Shown: in pieces, positions 47,709-56,687 of the stretch | How positions within the stretch are numbered: position 1 is the stretch's first letter | How the letters are laid out: each line of letters opens with the position of its first letter | NCBI RefSeq assembly: GCF_023555415.1 | Contig: NZ_JAKRYL010000011.1 | Span: 1 to 64,000, forward strand | Direction of reading: 5' to 3' | Source: Halalkalibacter alkaliphilus | GTDB lineage: Bacteria > Bacillota > Bacilli > Bacillales > Bacillaceae_D | Length of the DNA: 64,000 nucleotides | Notes under the pieces: generated by a model | What the model was told of the DNA's origin: nothing | Database searches by the model: none | What the model saw: only the letters and a program-made list of their open reading frames with translations | Program-made: the position numbers and the translations under genes

Positions 47709-49085
47709 TTAAAACTTTAAACATTTTTCTGCTTTCTCTAAAGCAAGCTTCACTTGGTCAAAACCAGTTCCCCCTGCACTATTTCGGCGTGCCACAACTG
47801 TTTTTGGATGAAGAACATCAAAGATATCCTCTTCAAATAAGCTGCTTGCTTCTTTGTAATCGGAGAAAGGAAGATCTAGTAAGAACACGCCTTTTTGAAT
47901 GGCAACAAGAACTAGTTTGCCAACTACTTCATGCGCTTCTCTAAAAGGCATTCCCTTTGTTGCTAGATAATCAGCAAGCTCTGTTGCATTTGAGAAATCT
48001 TGATGAACAGCTTTTTCCATTGTATCTGTATTCACTGTCATCGTTTCAATCATGCCAGCAAAGATATTAAGTGATCCTTTGACTGTTTCAACTGTGTCAA
48101 ACATACCTTCTTTATCTTCTTGCATATCTTTGTTATAAGCTAACGGTAATCCTTTTAATGTTGTTAATAATGAGAAAAGATTTCCATAGACCCGTCCTGT
48201 TTTTCCGCGGATTAGCTCAGCCATATCTGGGTTCTTCTTCTGCGGCATAATACTGCTACCTGTTGCAAATGAGTCATCCATCTCAATAAACTGGAATTCC
48301 TGTGTTGACCAAAGAATTAATTCCTCACAAAGACGAGACAAGTGCATCATTAAGACAGAAGAGGCACTTAAAAACTCAACAATAAAATCTCGATCGCTAA
48401 CCGCATCAAGGCTATTATGATATATATCATCAAAGCCTAATAGCTCGGCAGAATATGCACGGTCAATCGGAAACGTCGTACCAGCTAATGCACCTGCTCC
48501 AAGCGGGGAGATGTTTAACCGTTTCATACTATCTTCATAACGACCATAATCGCGCTCAAGCATCCAAAAATAAGCTAGAAGATGATGAGCAAAAGAAACA
48601 GGTTGAGCACGCTGAAGATGTGTGTAGCCTGGTATCAATGTTTCTACATGCTTCGTTGCTTGATTATACAAAGCTTCTTGTAGCTTCTTAACAGCTCCCA
48701 TGATTTCTTTCGTATTGTTTCGTAAATAAAGATGCATATCCGTTGCAACTTGATCATTCCTACTGCGCCCTGTATGCAATTTCCCACCAACAGGACCAAT
48801 CTCATCAATAAGCATTTTCTCAAGGTTTAAATGAATATCCTCTTCAGAAACAGAAAATTCAAGTTCCCCGTTTTTCGCTTTTTCACGTAAGATGTTCAGC
48901 CCTGCTTTAATTTGTTCAACTTCTTCTGATGGTAGAATCCCACATTTTCCAAGCATTGTCACATGGGCAAGACTTCCTTCAATATCTTCATCTACTAATG
49001 CCTGATCGAAGCCGATCGATGCACCGAATGCATCGACCCACTCCTCAGCTGTTTTTGTAAAACGTCCACCCCAAAGCTTAGCCAC
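47709..49085 (-). CDS. argH: Argininosuccinate lyase
   Basis: Splits argininosuccinate into arginine and fumarate, the last step of arginine synthesis. The 458-residue protein of the fumarase/ASL superfamily has the signature [12 protein letters not shown] with the catalytic Ser, HTGRSRNDQ and TPGYTHLQ-like [11 protein letters not shown]. Translation starts at GTG (49083-49085), overlapping the argG stop codon (TAGTG). argG and argH are therefore translationally coupled. Confidence 0.97.
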   Translation of the reverse strand: MAKLWGGRFTKTAEEWVDAFGASIGFDQALVDEDIEGSLAHVTMLGKCGILPSEEVEQIKAGLNILREKAKNGELEFSVSEEDIHLNLEKMLIDEIGPVGGKLHTGRSRNDQVATDMHLYLRNNTKEIMGAVKKLQEALYNQATKHVETLIPGYTHLQRAQPVSFAHHLLAYFWMLERDYGRYEDSMKRLNISPLGAGALAGTTFPIDRAYSAELLGFDDIYHNSLDAVSDRDFIVEFLSASSVLMMHLSRLCEELILWSTQEFQFIEMDDSFATGSSIMPQKKNPDMAELIRGKTGRVYGNLFSLLTTLKGLPLAYNKDMQEDKEGMFDTVETVKGSLNIFAGMIETMTVNTDTMEKAVHQDFSNATELADYLATKGMPFREAHEVVGKLVLVAIQKGVFLLDLPFSDYKEASSLFEEDIFDVLHPKTVVARRNSAGGTGFDQVKLALEKAEKCLKF

Positions 49086-50296
49086 TACTGAGTGACCTCC
49101 TTCTTCTCTTTGTTCACCATGCTATTCACTTTTGTTGATAAGCCCCATAATGAAATGAAACCAACTGCTGCACTATGATCAAACTCATCATCTGTTGAAT
49201 ACGTAGCAAGTTTTTCATTGTATAAAGAGTTCGGTGATTTACGACCTTCCACGATCGCATGACCTTTAAATAATTTCACACGTACAACACCTGTTACTGT
49301 TTTTTGCGTTTCTTCTAAAAATGCTTGCAATGCTTTTGTGATTGGTGAGAACCAAAGACCATCGTAGATCACTTCAGATAATTTCTTAGAGATAACTGGT
49401 TTAAAGTGTGCTACTTCTTTCGTTAACGTTATATCTTCAAGCTCTTTGTGCGCTTTAATTAATGTCATCGCTCCTGGGCACTCATACACTTCACGAGACT
49501 TAATTCCAACAAGACGGTTCTCCACATGGTCAATACGTCCAACACCATGCTTACCAGCTACTTGGTTTAATTGAAGAATTAACTGGTCTAGTTGATATGA
49601 TTTGCCGTTTAATGTAACAGGTACACCTTGTTCAAATCCAATCTCAATAATCTCAGCTTGGTCTGGAGTATTTTCAATAGCATTTGTTAACTCATACGCT
49701 CCTTCTGGTGGCGTCGCCCATGGATCCTCTAGAATTCCACACTCATTTGCACGTCCCCATAAGTTTTGGTCAACTGAGTAAGGATTATCCAAGTCAATTG
49801 GAATTGGAATATTATTTTCTTTTGCATAAGCAATTTCCTCATCACGTGACCAACCCCACTCACGAACAGGAGCAAGAACTTTTAAGTTAGGATTTAACGC
49901 TTGAATAGAAACTTCAAAACGAACTTGATCGTTTCCTTTTCCTGTACAACCATGCGCAACAGCTGAAGCACCTGTTTTCTCAGCAATTTCTACAAGCTTT
50001 TTAGAAATAAGCGGACGAGAAAGAGCCGATACTAGTGGGTACTTTTCTTCATACATTGTATGAGCTTGTAATGTTGGTAAAACAAAGTCCTCAGCAAATT
50101 CTTTTTTTGCATCAATTGAATAAGACTCAATCGCACCTACATTTAATGCTTTTTGTTTAACAAAGTCTAAATCTTTTCCTTCACCTACATCTAATCCTAC
50201 TGCAATAACGTCATAACCTTTATCTGCTAACCATTTGATTGCTACTGATGTATCTAACCCACCTGAATATGCTAAAACTACTTTCTCTTTGCTCAT
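49085..50296 (-). CDS. argG: Argininosuccinate synthase
   Basis: Joins citrulline and aspartate using ATP. The 403-residue protein has the PP-loop [10 protein letters not shown] (about 9-18), [13 protein letters not shown] and the C-terminal tetramerisation helix. It is the first gene of argGH, read from a promoter region that holds two candidate arginine-repressor boxes (50312-50324 and 50413-50425). TTGGAGGTTTTGAGAA precedes the ATG. Confidence 0.97.
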   Translation of the reverse strand: MSKEKVVLAYSGGLDTSVAIKWLADKGYDVIAVGLDVGEGKDLDFVKQKALNVGAIESYSIDAKKEFAEDFVLPTLQAHTMYEEKYPLVSALSRPLISKKLVEIAEKTGASAVAHGCTGKGNDQVRFEVSIQALNPNLKVLAPVREWGWSRDEEIAYAKENNIPIPIDLDNPYSVDQNLWGRANECGILEDPWATPPEGAYELTNAIENTPDQAEIIEIGFEQGVPVTLNGKSYQLDQLILQLNQVAGKHGVGRIDHVENRLVGIKSREVYECPGAMTLIKAHKELEDITLTKEVAHFKPVISKKLSEVIYDGLWFSPITKALQAFLEETQKTVTGVVRVKLFKGHAIVEGRKSPNSLYNEKLATYSTDDEFDHSAAVGFISLWGLSTKVNSMVNKEKKEVTQ

Positions 50297-50311
50297 TTCT
50301 CAAAACCTCCA

Positions 50312-50425
50312 ATGAATATTAATACTTAAAATATTATTTTTATACATCCTTATTCAAAAAAATGAGTGCTCTACTTGCTTGCACTACTTTGCATAAAACC
50401 AAACACAATTCTTATTAATATTCAT
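50312..50425. promoter_or_regulatory. Candidate AhrC/ArgR boxes upstream of argG
   Basis: The identical 13-mer ATGAATATTAATA occurs at 50312-50324 on the plus strand and at 50413-50425 on the minus strand. It agrees with the left part of the Bacillus ARG box (CATGAATAAAAATTCAAG type). Between them on the minus strand TTGAAT and TAATAT are 15 bp apart and could be the argG promoter. The paired arrangement fits hexameric repressor binding with arginine. Confidence 0.6.
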
Positions 50426-50534
50426 AACTTTAACAGGGGTGATTGGTTTTGGCAAGTATATTTTTTGCTTTTTTTTTTGATTTTGTTTCCAATTTTCGTC
50501 TTCCTCTTTTAAAATTGAAGTTGAGGTGATTTAC

Positions 50535-50846
50535 ATGAGTGTAATATTCAATTATGATTCACGACTTCGTCTATCCTTGCCAGTATTCCAAGGATCTTGG
50601 ACTGAACTAGATAGAGACAGCCAAGAAAAGGTCCTAACAAGGTGGGAAACGATCCGAGGGACCATTCCTGATCGGGTTAAAGAAATTGAACAGCAAATAG
50701 AGCTAGTTCATAATCAATTAGCTTTAGAAGAAGATTTTGAACGTTCGTGTGAATTAAACTTGGAAATGGCTGAACTCGCTTCAATTATTAATGACTTGTG
50801 GATTTGGTTCCGCACCACACCCTCGCTTACATCAATAGCTGCCTAG
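50535..50846 (+). CDS. Small protein of unknown function
   Basis: A 103-residue soluble protein with a long predicted coiled coil in the middle (DRVKEIEQQIELVHNQLALEEDFERS) and a Trp-rich segment (INDLWIWFRTTPS). It is not recognised. The start at 50535 is set by GAGGTG six bases upstream. The gene is convergent with the EcsC gene and divergent from argG, and ends before a shared terminator. No membrane segment or signal peptide is seen. Confidence 0.68.
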   Translation: MSVIFNYDSRLRLSLPVFQGSWTELDRDSQEKVLTRWETIRGTIPDRVKEIEQQIELVHNQLALEEDFERSCELNLEMAELASIINDLWIWFRTTPSLTSIAA

Positions 50847-50907
50847 TAACATCATAGTAAAACCATCACAGATGTTGCCTGTTTTCTCAAAAAAATTCAT
50901 AAACCTC

Positions 50908-50952
50908 AAAAAGAGCTGTCTGAAAAAACTTTCGTCTCAGACAGCTCTTTTT
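50908..50952. terminator. Bidirectional terminator, 103-residue gene / EcsC gene
   Basis: AAAGAGCTGTCTGA (50910-50923) and TCAGACAGCTCTTT (50937-50950) are perfect 14-bp arms with T-runs on both strands. Confidence 0.9.
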
Positions 50953-51786
50953 TTACATTTCTTCTATTAATCGACGCTTTTGATAAAAATGTTGTCCAAC
51001 ATCAATGACTTGCTGGGAGAAGCGATAGTTCATGCCCGCTCCTACTGCCATTCCAACTAAAGGAACACCTTGAATAAGTTTCTTTTTTAACATAGTAATT
51101 ACAAAGCTTTTCACAAGTTGTTTTGTTAATTGTTCAAAAATGGCGTCTTGCATAATGGCATCATCTCCACTATAAAAGACATGATCTCGTTCTTGATTTT
51201 CCACTTCATTCAACAACTTGTCCCATTCATTTGCTTGATAGGATTTTGGAATCGTCGCAACATAAAATAGCTTTAACATGTTCATTAATTCGACAGGACG
51301 TCTCACATCATATCCATACACTAAAGCAAGATGCTGCAGGGACCGTAACTGGATAATTGCTAAAGCAGGTAAATCTGAAAGCAGGAGGAAGGCACCTCCC
51401 ATTCCAGTTAACCCGCCTTGACCTAACGCAAGCAATCTTTGTTTTGCCATTAACTGATCAGCTAAATAGTCTAATTGCTCTAATGGAAGGCTTTGTAAGT
51501 CATCAATCGTTGAAATCGTAGGATCGAATGTACGTGCATGAGAGATGACTCTGCGTTTTGTTTCTTCATAGGACCTAGAGTGGTGTAGCCAAGCTTGCAA
51601 GTGCAATAAACATGTATCCATAGCCGTAAGCCATCTCTCTTTAGTCTTCTCACTTAGCTGATCAAAAACTTGCTCCGTCCACCTACTATACGTCGTTTTT
51701 AAATCTGTAGCTTCATACGAAAAGAAAGTCTCTTCCCATTCGCTTATTTCGTCTAATCGAATTTGTAATTGGTCTGTTTTTTTCAT
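50953..51786 (-). CDS. EcsC family protein
   Basis: Predicted membrane-associated protein of 277 residues with the EcsC domain. An N-terminal helical half is followed by a hydrophobic Gly-rich stretch (GQGGLTGMGGAFLLLSDLPALAIIQLRSL) and a second amphipathic region near the C-terminus (IQGVPLVGMAVGAGMNY). EcsC of B. subtilis is encoded with the EcsAB transporter; the free-standing family members have no known activity. The gene begins 5 bp after the YhaM-like gene ends, so they are very probably one operon. Confidence 0.85.
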   Translation of the reverse strand: MKKTDQLQIRLDEISEWEETFFSYEATDLKTTYSRWTEQVFDQLSEKTKERWLTAMDTCLLHLQAWLHHSRSYEETKRRVISHARTFDPTISTIDDLQSLPLEQLDYLADQLMAKQRLLALGQGGLTGMGGAFLLLSDLPALAIIQLRSLQHLALVYGYDVRRPVELMNMLKLFYVATIPKSYQANEWDKLLNEVENQERDHVFYSGDDAIMQDAIFEQLTKQLVKSFVITMLKKKLIQGVPLVGMAVGAGMNYRFSQQVIDVGQHFYQKRRLIEEM

Positions 51787-51791
51787 TGTTT

Positions 51792-52748
51792 TTATCCCTC
51801 TTTATTACCATGATCGTTCATATTCGTATACAATTTTCTTTTTAACATTGGAGAATACACCCATTGTTCATTTGCTTTCTCTTGTACCATCTCAAAAGCT
51901 TGTAGCTTTGCATTCATTTGCTTAATATGCTGAAAAAAGATTGCTTCCGCTGTTTTCGGAGACGCGGTGCTTCCAAACCCTTGACTTACTTCTCCGTATT
52001 GACTGGCTATACAATGCTTTAAAGCTAATAATTCGTTGTTCTCCCTAGAGATTCCTGCTTCCCTTGCTGCATCTTGGACAAGTTCAAGACTTAACGTAAT
52101 ATGCCCTAAAAACTCTCCTGCCGTTGAATAATCTGGTGCGACCGCATCTGTAAAAACCTCTGTTTTCCCTAAATCATGAATGAGACACGTTGCGACCACA
52201 ACACTTTTGTTAATTTTTGGATAAAGGGGTAAAAGCTGCAGGGCTGACTGTGTGACATGAACGATATGATCAAGCAATCCAGCATAATATGTATGATGAT
52301 AGTTTTTGGATGCTGGAATCGTTGTTAAACGTTCTCGTAACACTTTTCGGCTAAATAATTGTTTAATGATCTGACGCATTATCTCCGATTCAACTTCTTC
52401 CATCATTAACCTGAGCTCATGCCAAAGAGCTTCTCTGTGAACTCCCTTTTTGGAAATTAATTCTGAAACATTGATTTGATCTGCTTCTGTAGCAAGACGA
52501 ATTCTTTGAATCGTCAAATGTAACTTTTCACGAAAATTAACGACAGTGCCCTCTACTTTTACAATTGCTTTTCTTTGCAGTTGATCTATTTGATCTGCAG
52601 TAATATCCCATAGCCTTGCCGGAATAACTTCTAAATTTCTCTCAAGCTTAAAGTTCGCATAATCGCTACCATTTGACGCTTGTTTTATTTCTCTCTCTTT
52701 AATCAGAAAAAAAGTTGTAATCGTTTCTCCTTCTTGCAACTGTAACAA
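51792..52748 (-). CDS. YhaM-like HD-domain protein with altered metal ligands
   Basis: A 318-residue protein related to the 3'-5' exoribonuclease YhaM. An N-terminal OB-fold (about 15-95) and a C-terminal HD domain (about 155-290) are present. NYHHTYYAGLLDH, HDLGK and LGHITLS are kept. The region corresponding to SHHG of YhaM reads SQYG, and the NLDAK motif reads QMNAK, so several metal ligands are changed. It may be a binding protein or an enzyme with different metal use. The start is TTG at 52748, six bases after AGGGGGGA, or TTG at 52754. It is coupled with the EcsC gene. Confidence 0.82.
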   Translation of the reverse strand: MLQLQEGETITTFFLIKEREIKQASNGSDYANFKLERNLEVIPARLWDITADQIDQLQRKAIVKVEGTVVNFREKLHLTIQRIRLATEADQINVSELISKKGVHREALWHELRLMMEEVESEIMRQIIKQLFSRKVLRERLTTIPASKNYHHTYYAGLLDHIVHVTQSALQLLPLYPKINKSVVVATCLIHDLGKTEVFTDAVAPDYSTAGEFLGHITLSLELVQDAAREAGISRENNELLALKHCIASQYGEVSQGFGSTASPKTAEAIFFQHIKQMNAKLQAFEMVQEKANEQWVYSPMLKRKLYTNMNDHGNKEG

Positions 52749-52858
52749 TTGCAATCCCCCCTAACGCTGCTTTCTATATCCTATGCGCCATAGAAAGATT
52801 TCAGTCTAATGATAGCGTTGTTACATCGTAAAAGCAAAACTGTATTAAGTAAAAAACC

Positions 52859-53031
52859 GAGGGGCACTGAAAAAGTCCTTTTTAGTAGATTCGAGGAAGC
52901 AGCAATGGCTCCACACGTTGCGCGACTGCTATGAGAAACCCATTCATAACAGGCTTTTAGACAGAGCAACGGTTCCGCTCATTGCTTAAAGACCATTGAA
53001 AAAGGTCAAACCATACCTTTTTCAATGGCCT
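52859..53031 (-). mobile_element. MITE-like element, copy 2
   Basis: 173 bp, opposite in orientation to the other two copies. The ends are GAGGGGCACTGAAAAAGTCC and a hairpin end CATTGAAAAAGGT...ACCTTTTTCAATGGCCT. The flanks GTAAAAAACC (52849-52858) and GTAAAAAAACC (53032-53042) look like a target duplication with one A of slippage. The right flank is the start of the ackA terminator, so the element landed at a terminator. The inner module has stems CGTTGC/GCAACG and a slightly decayed variable stem. Confidence 0.85.
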
Positions 53032-53035
53032 GTAA

Positions 53036-53065
53036 AAAAACCCTCCTAGGTCGGAGGGTTTTTGA
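53036..53065 (-). terminator. Terminator after ackA
   Basis: AAACCCTCC (53038-53046) pairs with GGAGGGTTT (53053-53061). The minus strand continues with a seven-T run into the inserted MITE. Confidence 0.88.
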
Positions 53066-53077
53066 GTAATTAATCTA

Positions 53078-54265
53078 TTACCTTGATAAACGAACTGTAT
53101 CTCGTGCAATCATTACTTCTTCATTTGTTGGGATAATGATTACTTTTACTGGAGAATGAGGGTAGTTAATAAAAGCTTCTTTCCCACGAACTTTGTTTAA
53201 AGCCGGATCCCAATAAACACCCATGAACTCTAAACCTTTTAATACACGCTCACGAATGACATCACTATTTTCACCAATACCAGCCGTGAAGATAATTGCA
53301 TCTACACCGCTCATACGAGCCGCATAAGAGCCAATATATTTGTGAATACGTGAAGTAAATACTTCAAGAGCTAATTCAGCACGTTCGTTACCACTCTCCG
53401 CTTCTCCTTCAATGTCACGTAAATCACTCGAGAAACCAGAAACACCTAGAAGTCCACTACGTTTGTTTAACGTATCTAAAACACCATTAGCGTCTTGGCC
53501 TGTTTTTTCCATAATATATGGAATTAACGCAGGATCAATATTCCCTGAACGTGTTCCCATTGTTACACCTGCAAGAGGAGTAAAGCCCATTGACGTGTCA
53601 ATTGATTTTCCACCTTCAATGGCTGCGATACTTGCTCCATTTCCTAAGTGACAGGATAGCAAGCGTAATTGCTCAATAGGACGACCTAGCAGTTCTGCTG
53701 CACGCTCTGATACATATTTGTGTGATGTACCATGGAAACCATATTTACGAATGCCATATTTCTCATAATATTCATACGGCAAACTATACAAGAAAGAAGA
53801 TTCAGGCATCGATTGATGAAATGCTGTGTCAAATACAGCTACAGCTGGTACATTGGGTAACACTTCTTTAAACGCTTTAATTCCAACTACGTTAGCAGGG
53901 TTATGTAAAGGGGCTAGCTCAGAAACTTCCTCAATTCCTGCCAACACTTCATCCGTTATTAAAACAGAATCATTGAACTTCTCTCCACCATGTACAACAC
54001 GGTGACCAATCCCTTCGATTTCATCAAGAGATTGAATAATTCCAAGGCCTGTTAGCTTGTCTAATAACGTTTTTACAGCTACAGCGTGATTAGGTATATC
54101 CAATGTTTCTGTATTCTTCTCTCCATTAACTTCAATGGTAAATACACCATCTTCTAGACCAATACGTTCTACTAAACCTTTTGTAACAACTGTTTCTTCA
54201 GGCATATTTAAAAGTTGAAATTTCAATGATGAACTACCTGCATTTATTGCAATAATTTTTGCCAT
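53078..54265 (-). CDS. ackA: Acetate kinase
   Basis: Makes acetate and ATP from acetyl phosphate and ADP during overflow metabolism. The 395-residue protein has the ASKHA-fold motifs [10 protein letters not shown] (about 6-15), [11 protein letters not shown], the [11 protein letters not shown] signature and the GIGENS loop. Catalytic Asp and Arg residues are in place. Its neighbour ytxK lies upstream, as in B. subtilis, but a 620-bp repeat-filled gap separates them. Confidence 0.97.
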   Translation of the reverse strand: MAKIIAINAGSSSLKFQLLNMPEETVVTKGLVERIGLEDGVFTIEVNGEKNTETLDIPNHAVAVKTLLDKLTGLGIIQSLDEIEGIGHRVVHGGEKFNDSVLITDEVLAGIEEVSELAPLHNPANVVGIKAFKEVLPNVPAVAVFDTAFHQSMPESSFLYSLPYEYYEKYGIRKYGFHGTSHKYVSERAAELLGRPIEQLRLLSCHLGNGASIAAIEGGKSIDTSMGFTPLAGVTMGTRSGNIDPALIPYIMEKTGQDANGVLDTLNKRSGLLGVSGFSSDLRDIEGEAESGNERAELALEVFTSRIHKYIGSYAARMSGVDAIIFTAGIGENSDVIRERVLKGLEFMGVYWDPALNKVRGKEAFINYPHSPVKVIIIPTNEEVMIARDTVRLSR

Positions 54266-54410
54266 TCGCTTTGACCGCTCCTTTTTTTCCTCTTAACTTC
54301 TTTTATCCTCTTCCATTTAAGCACCAGCGATTCATCATTTCAAGTTTATTCGCCTTTTTTCTACTTTTTTCGCCTATATTCTTTATTTTCAGAAATGAAA
54401 TCGTTTTTTT

Positions 54411-54822
54411 AAAAGGCTGTTTTCGCATACATTGTTGTTTTTGGTACGTGTTCTCCTCATGTTCGTTCCATTGCGCTCCAGCCACTCGCACCCGCAAGGA
54501 GGTGTCGAGCCTCCTCGGCGCATGCCTGCGGGGTCTCGCCCCTACCTCTTCATGAGGCCACTGAAAAAGGTACGGTTTTGACCTTTTTCAGTGGCCTTTA
54601 AGCAATGAGCGGAACCGTTGCTTTGTCTTAAAGCTTGCTATGAGTGGGTTTCTCATAGCAGGCGCGCAACGTGTGGAGCCATTGCTGCTTCCTCGAATCC
54701 GCTAAAAAGGACTTTTTCAGTGACCTCCCTCTTCATCCCGCAGGAGTCGAGTGACTTCCGCTCCATTTCACTACGAGAAAAACGTTTCTTCACAGCATCA
54801 CTCGTTACGAAAACAGCCTTTT
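54411..54822. repeat. GC-rich Bacillaceae-type repeat with 15-bp inverted ends, split by a MITE
   Basis: AAAAGGCTGTTTTCG (54411-54425) and CGAAAACAGCCTTTT (54808-54822) are perfect inverted ends. The interior is GC-rich, with CCCGCAAGGAGGTGTCGAGC and CCCGCAGGAGTCGAGTGAC. These resemble a GC-rich intergenic repeat I recall from many Bacillaceae genomes. A 174-bp MITE with a 9-bp target duplication interrupts it, so the older element is about 230 bp. 54266-54410 holds nothing else recognisable. Confidence 0.75.
54554..54727 (+). mobile_element. MITE-like element, copy 3 (nested)
   Basis: 174 bp from GAGGCCACTGAAAAAGG to CTTTTTCAGTGACCTC. It is flanked by a perfect 9-bp direct repeat CCTCTTCAT (54545-54553 and 54728-54736), the clearest target duplication in the window. 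The left end is a hairpin CCACTGAAAAAGGT/ACCTTTTTCAGTGG. The module GCAATG...CATTGC has stems CGTTGC/GCAACG and a variable stem nearly identical to copy 1. It encodes no protein. Confidence 0.92.
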
Positions 54823-54845
54823 TAACACAGTATTTTTTAAAACCA

Positions 54846-54884
54846 AAAAAGAGTGTACCTTTAGCTTAAGGTCCACACTCTTTT
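54846..54884 (-). terminator. Terminator after ytxK
   Basis: GAGTGTACCTT (54850-54860) pairs with AAGGTCCACACTC (54867-54879) with one bulge, followed by a T-run on the minus strand. Confidence 0.8.
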
Positions 54885-54888
54885 CATT

Positions 54889-55878
54889 TTATATGCTTAA
54901 CTCTTCCTGAAACCACTTATTAATTTGCTTCATCATATCAGCAAGTGAATCTTTTTTGTTGAAAGAAGGAAGTTCTGCTAGAAGAGCCTGCTTCGGCTGT
55001 CTAGTTTGTTCTCCTTTCTTTTGAAGCATAAAGATACTTTTTCCAAATTGGTCAGATTGAAACATACTCTTTGGCAACTGCAGCAATCCTAAAATGTTCG
55101 CCTTACCTTTCACATATTCATGCAACTGCTTTGCTTGTTCACTCTGAAAAAGAAAATTAGGAACAAGAAAGAACAGAAACCCACCAGCTTTTGTCTTGTT
55201 GATGGCTTGCTCAATCATTAAATGATGAATAAATGAGTGACCTTCTTCTGCTTTAAGTACATAGTCTTGAGCTATTTGATCTTTTGGATAATAACCTACA
55301 GGCAAATCTGTTACGACTAAATCTACTTCCTGAAATGCAATCGGCTCAATACTGTCTTGATGAAACAACTGAAGCTCATGCTTCTGTAAATTAGCGCTAA
55401 CAAATGCTAGCTTTAACAACGTCTCATCTACCTCAAAAGCACCAGCTGAAAGGCTTTTATTGGATTGATTTAAAATAGCATTCACCAAATTCCCTGAACC
55501 TGCAGCTAAATCTAGGAGCACGGCAGGTTCTTCACTCTTATTAAGCACTTTATTAACAAGATAGCTTAAAAATAAACATACAGCATCAGGCGTCATAGAG
55601 TGGTGAGGCTGAACTGCTCCTTTCATCCCTTTTAATACTGCTAGTTGATAGGCTTTTCTTACATCCTCTTTTGAAACACTTTCTAGGTCCATACTGCTCA
55701 ATTTATCAAGAAGCCACTTTTTTTGTTCTGGATTAACACTTTGACATACTTCTCCTCTAAAAAGATTTTCTCCAGCTTCTGCGAGCCCTTCTAAATATGT
55801 CACTTCCCCATTCGTTTCTAAATATAATGCTACATCATCTAAATATGTATATAACTCTTCCATTTTCGTACTATTCAA
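54889..55878 (-). CDS. ytxK: Class I SAM-dependent methyltransferase YtxK
   Basis: Predicted N6-adenine-type DNA methyltransferase-like protein. The SAM motif is LLDLAAGSGNLVNAIL (about 120-135), and the catalytic position of the NPPY motif reads DLPVGYY. It resembles the methylation subunit of type I systems, but no specificity or restriction subunit is nearby, so its substrate is unknown. The TTG start at 55878, with AAAGGGGAGAAGG upstream, gives 329 residues, equal to B. subtilis YtxK. It lies downstream of tpx. Confidence 0.87.
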   Translation of the reverse strand: MNSTKMEELYTYLDDVALYLETNGEVTYLEGLAEAGENLFRGEVCQSVNPEQKKWLLDKLSSMDLESVSKEDVRKAYQLAVLKGMKGAVQPHHSMTPDAVCLFLSYLVNKVLNKSEEPAVLLDLAAGSGNLVNAILNQSNKSLSAGAFEVDETLLKLAFVSANLQKHELQLFHQDSIEPIAFQEVDLVVTDLPVGYYPKDQIAQDYVLKAEEGHSFIHHLMIEQAINKTKAGGFLFFLVPNFLFQSEQAKQLHEYVKGKANILGLLQLPKSMFQSDQFGKSIFMLQKKGEQTRQPKQALLAELPSFNKKDSLADMMKQINKWFQEELSI

Positions 55879-56028
55879 GACCTTCTCCCCTTTTAACACT
55901 CAACTTCATCCCACTATTTTAGCAAAAGCGTGTTATTAATACTACTTATGATTTTAGTACTAATCCATTTTAAACAGATAGCTACTCTTTCATACAGAAA
56001 GTTAGTTCTAAGTAGAAAGAAAATAGAA

Positions 56029-56062
56029 AAGGCCCACCCTATAGCTAGTCGGGCAGACCCTC
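56029..56062 (-). terminator. Probable terminator after tpx
   Basis: GGTCTGCCC pairs with GGGTGGGCC on the minus strand, using several G-U pairs, and TTTTC follows. It starts 12 bp after the tpx stop codon. Confidence 0.65.
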
Positions 56063-56071
56063 TAAATATTA

Positions 56072-56572
56072 TTATTTTGCAGATTTACAAGCTTCAATTG
56101 CCGCTTCATAATCAGGGTGGTTCGTTGCTTCTGAAACGTACTCAGCATACGTGACAACATCATTAGAATCGATGACAAACACCGCACGAGCTAGCAGACG
56201 CAACTCTTTAATTGCAACCCCAAATGCTTCTCCAAATGAAAGATCACGATGGTCGGAAACCGTTTGAACATTCTCAATCCCTGCAGCTGCACACCAGCGC
56301 TTTTGAGCAAATGGTAAGTCAACGCTTACTGTTAACACTTGTGTATTTTCAAGCCCTGCCGCTTCCTCGTTAAAGCGACGTGTTTGTTGATCACACACTC
56401 CCGTATCAATTGACGGAACGACACTGATTAAGCGTACCTTACCCTTTGAATCATCTAAAGTAACTTCTGATAAGTCATTCGCTAGAACTGTAAAATTGGG
56501 TGCTTTTTCTCCAACCTTTACTTCAGTACCTAATAGTGTAACCGGATTATTCTTAAACGTAATTTCAGCCAT
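56072..56572 (-). CDS. tpx: Thiol peroxidase
   Basis: Atypical 2-Cys peroxiredoxin that reduces peroxides with thioredoxin. The 166-residue protein has peroxidatic Cys60 in [14 protein letters not shown] and resolving Cys94 in KRWCAAAG, the Tpx spacing. The conserved Thr57 and Arg are present. TAGGAGGGGTAAC precedes the ATG. It lies between ytfJ and ytxK in the conserved order. In B. subtilis the gene is under Spx control; I cannot see that here. Confidence 0.96.
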   Translation of the reverse strand: MAEITFKNNPVTLLGTEVKVGEKAPNFTVLANDLSEVTLDDSKGKVRLISVVPSIDTGVCDQQTRRFNEEAAGLENTQVLTVSVDLPFAQKRWCAAAGIENVQTVSDHRDLSFGEAFGVAIKELRLLARAVFVIDSNDVVTYAEYVSEATNHPDYEAAIEACKSAK

Positions 56573-56659
56573 TGTTACCCCTCCTAATGATTATGTACAA
56601 GTTTATCTTACATGAGGCTAGGAAAATATGCCAGTTATATGCATAAAACTTCTAAAAAG

Positions 56660-56687
56660 AAAAGAATGGGGTTATCCCCATTCTTAA
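56660..56687 (-). terminator. Terminator overlapping the ytfJ stop codon
   Basis: AAGAATGGGG (56662-56671) and CCCCATTCTT (56676-56685) form a perfect 10-bp stem with a 4-base loop. It overlaps the ytfJ stop, with a T-rich tail on the minus strand. Confidence 0.85.

Noticed and set aside
47482-47712. A 76-residue plus-strand frame
   Set aside because: No ribosome site; the opposite strand holds a better-supported 49-residue gene.
54259-54555. A 98-residue plus-strand frame upstream of ackA
   Set aside because: It runs into the inverted-end GC-rich repeat and has no ribosome site or recognisable domain.
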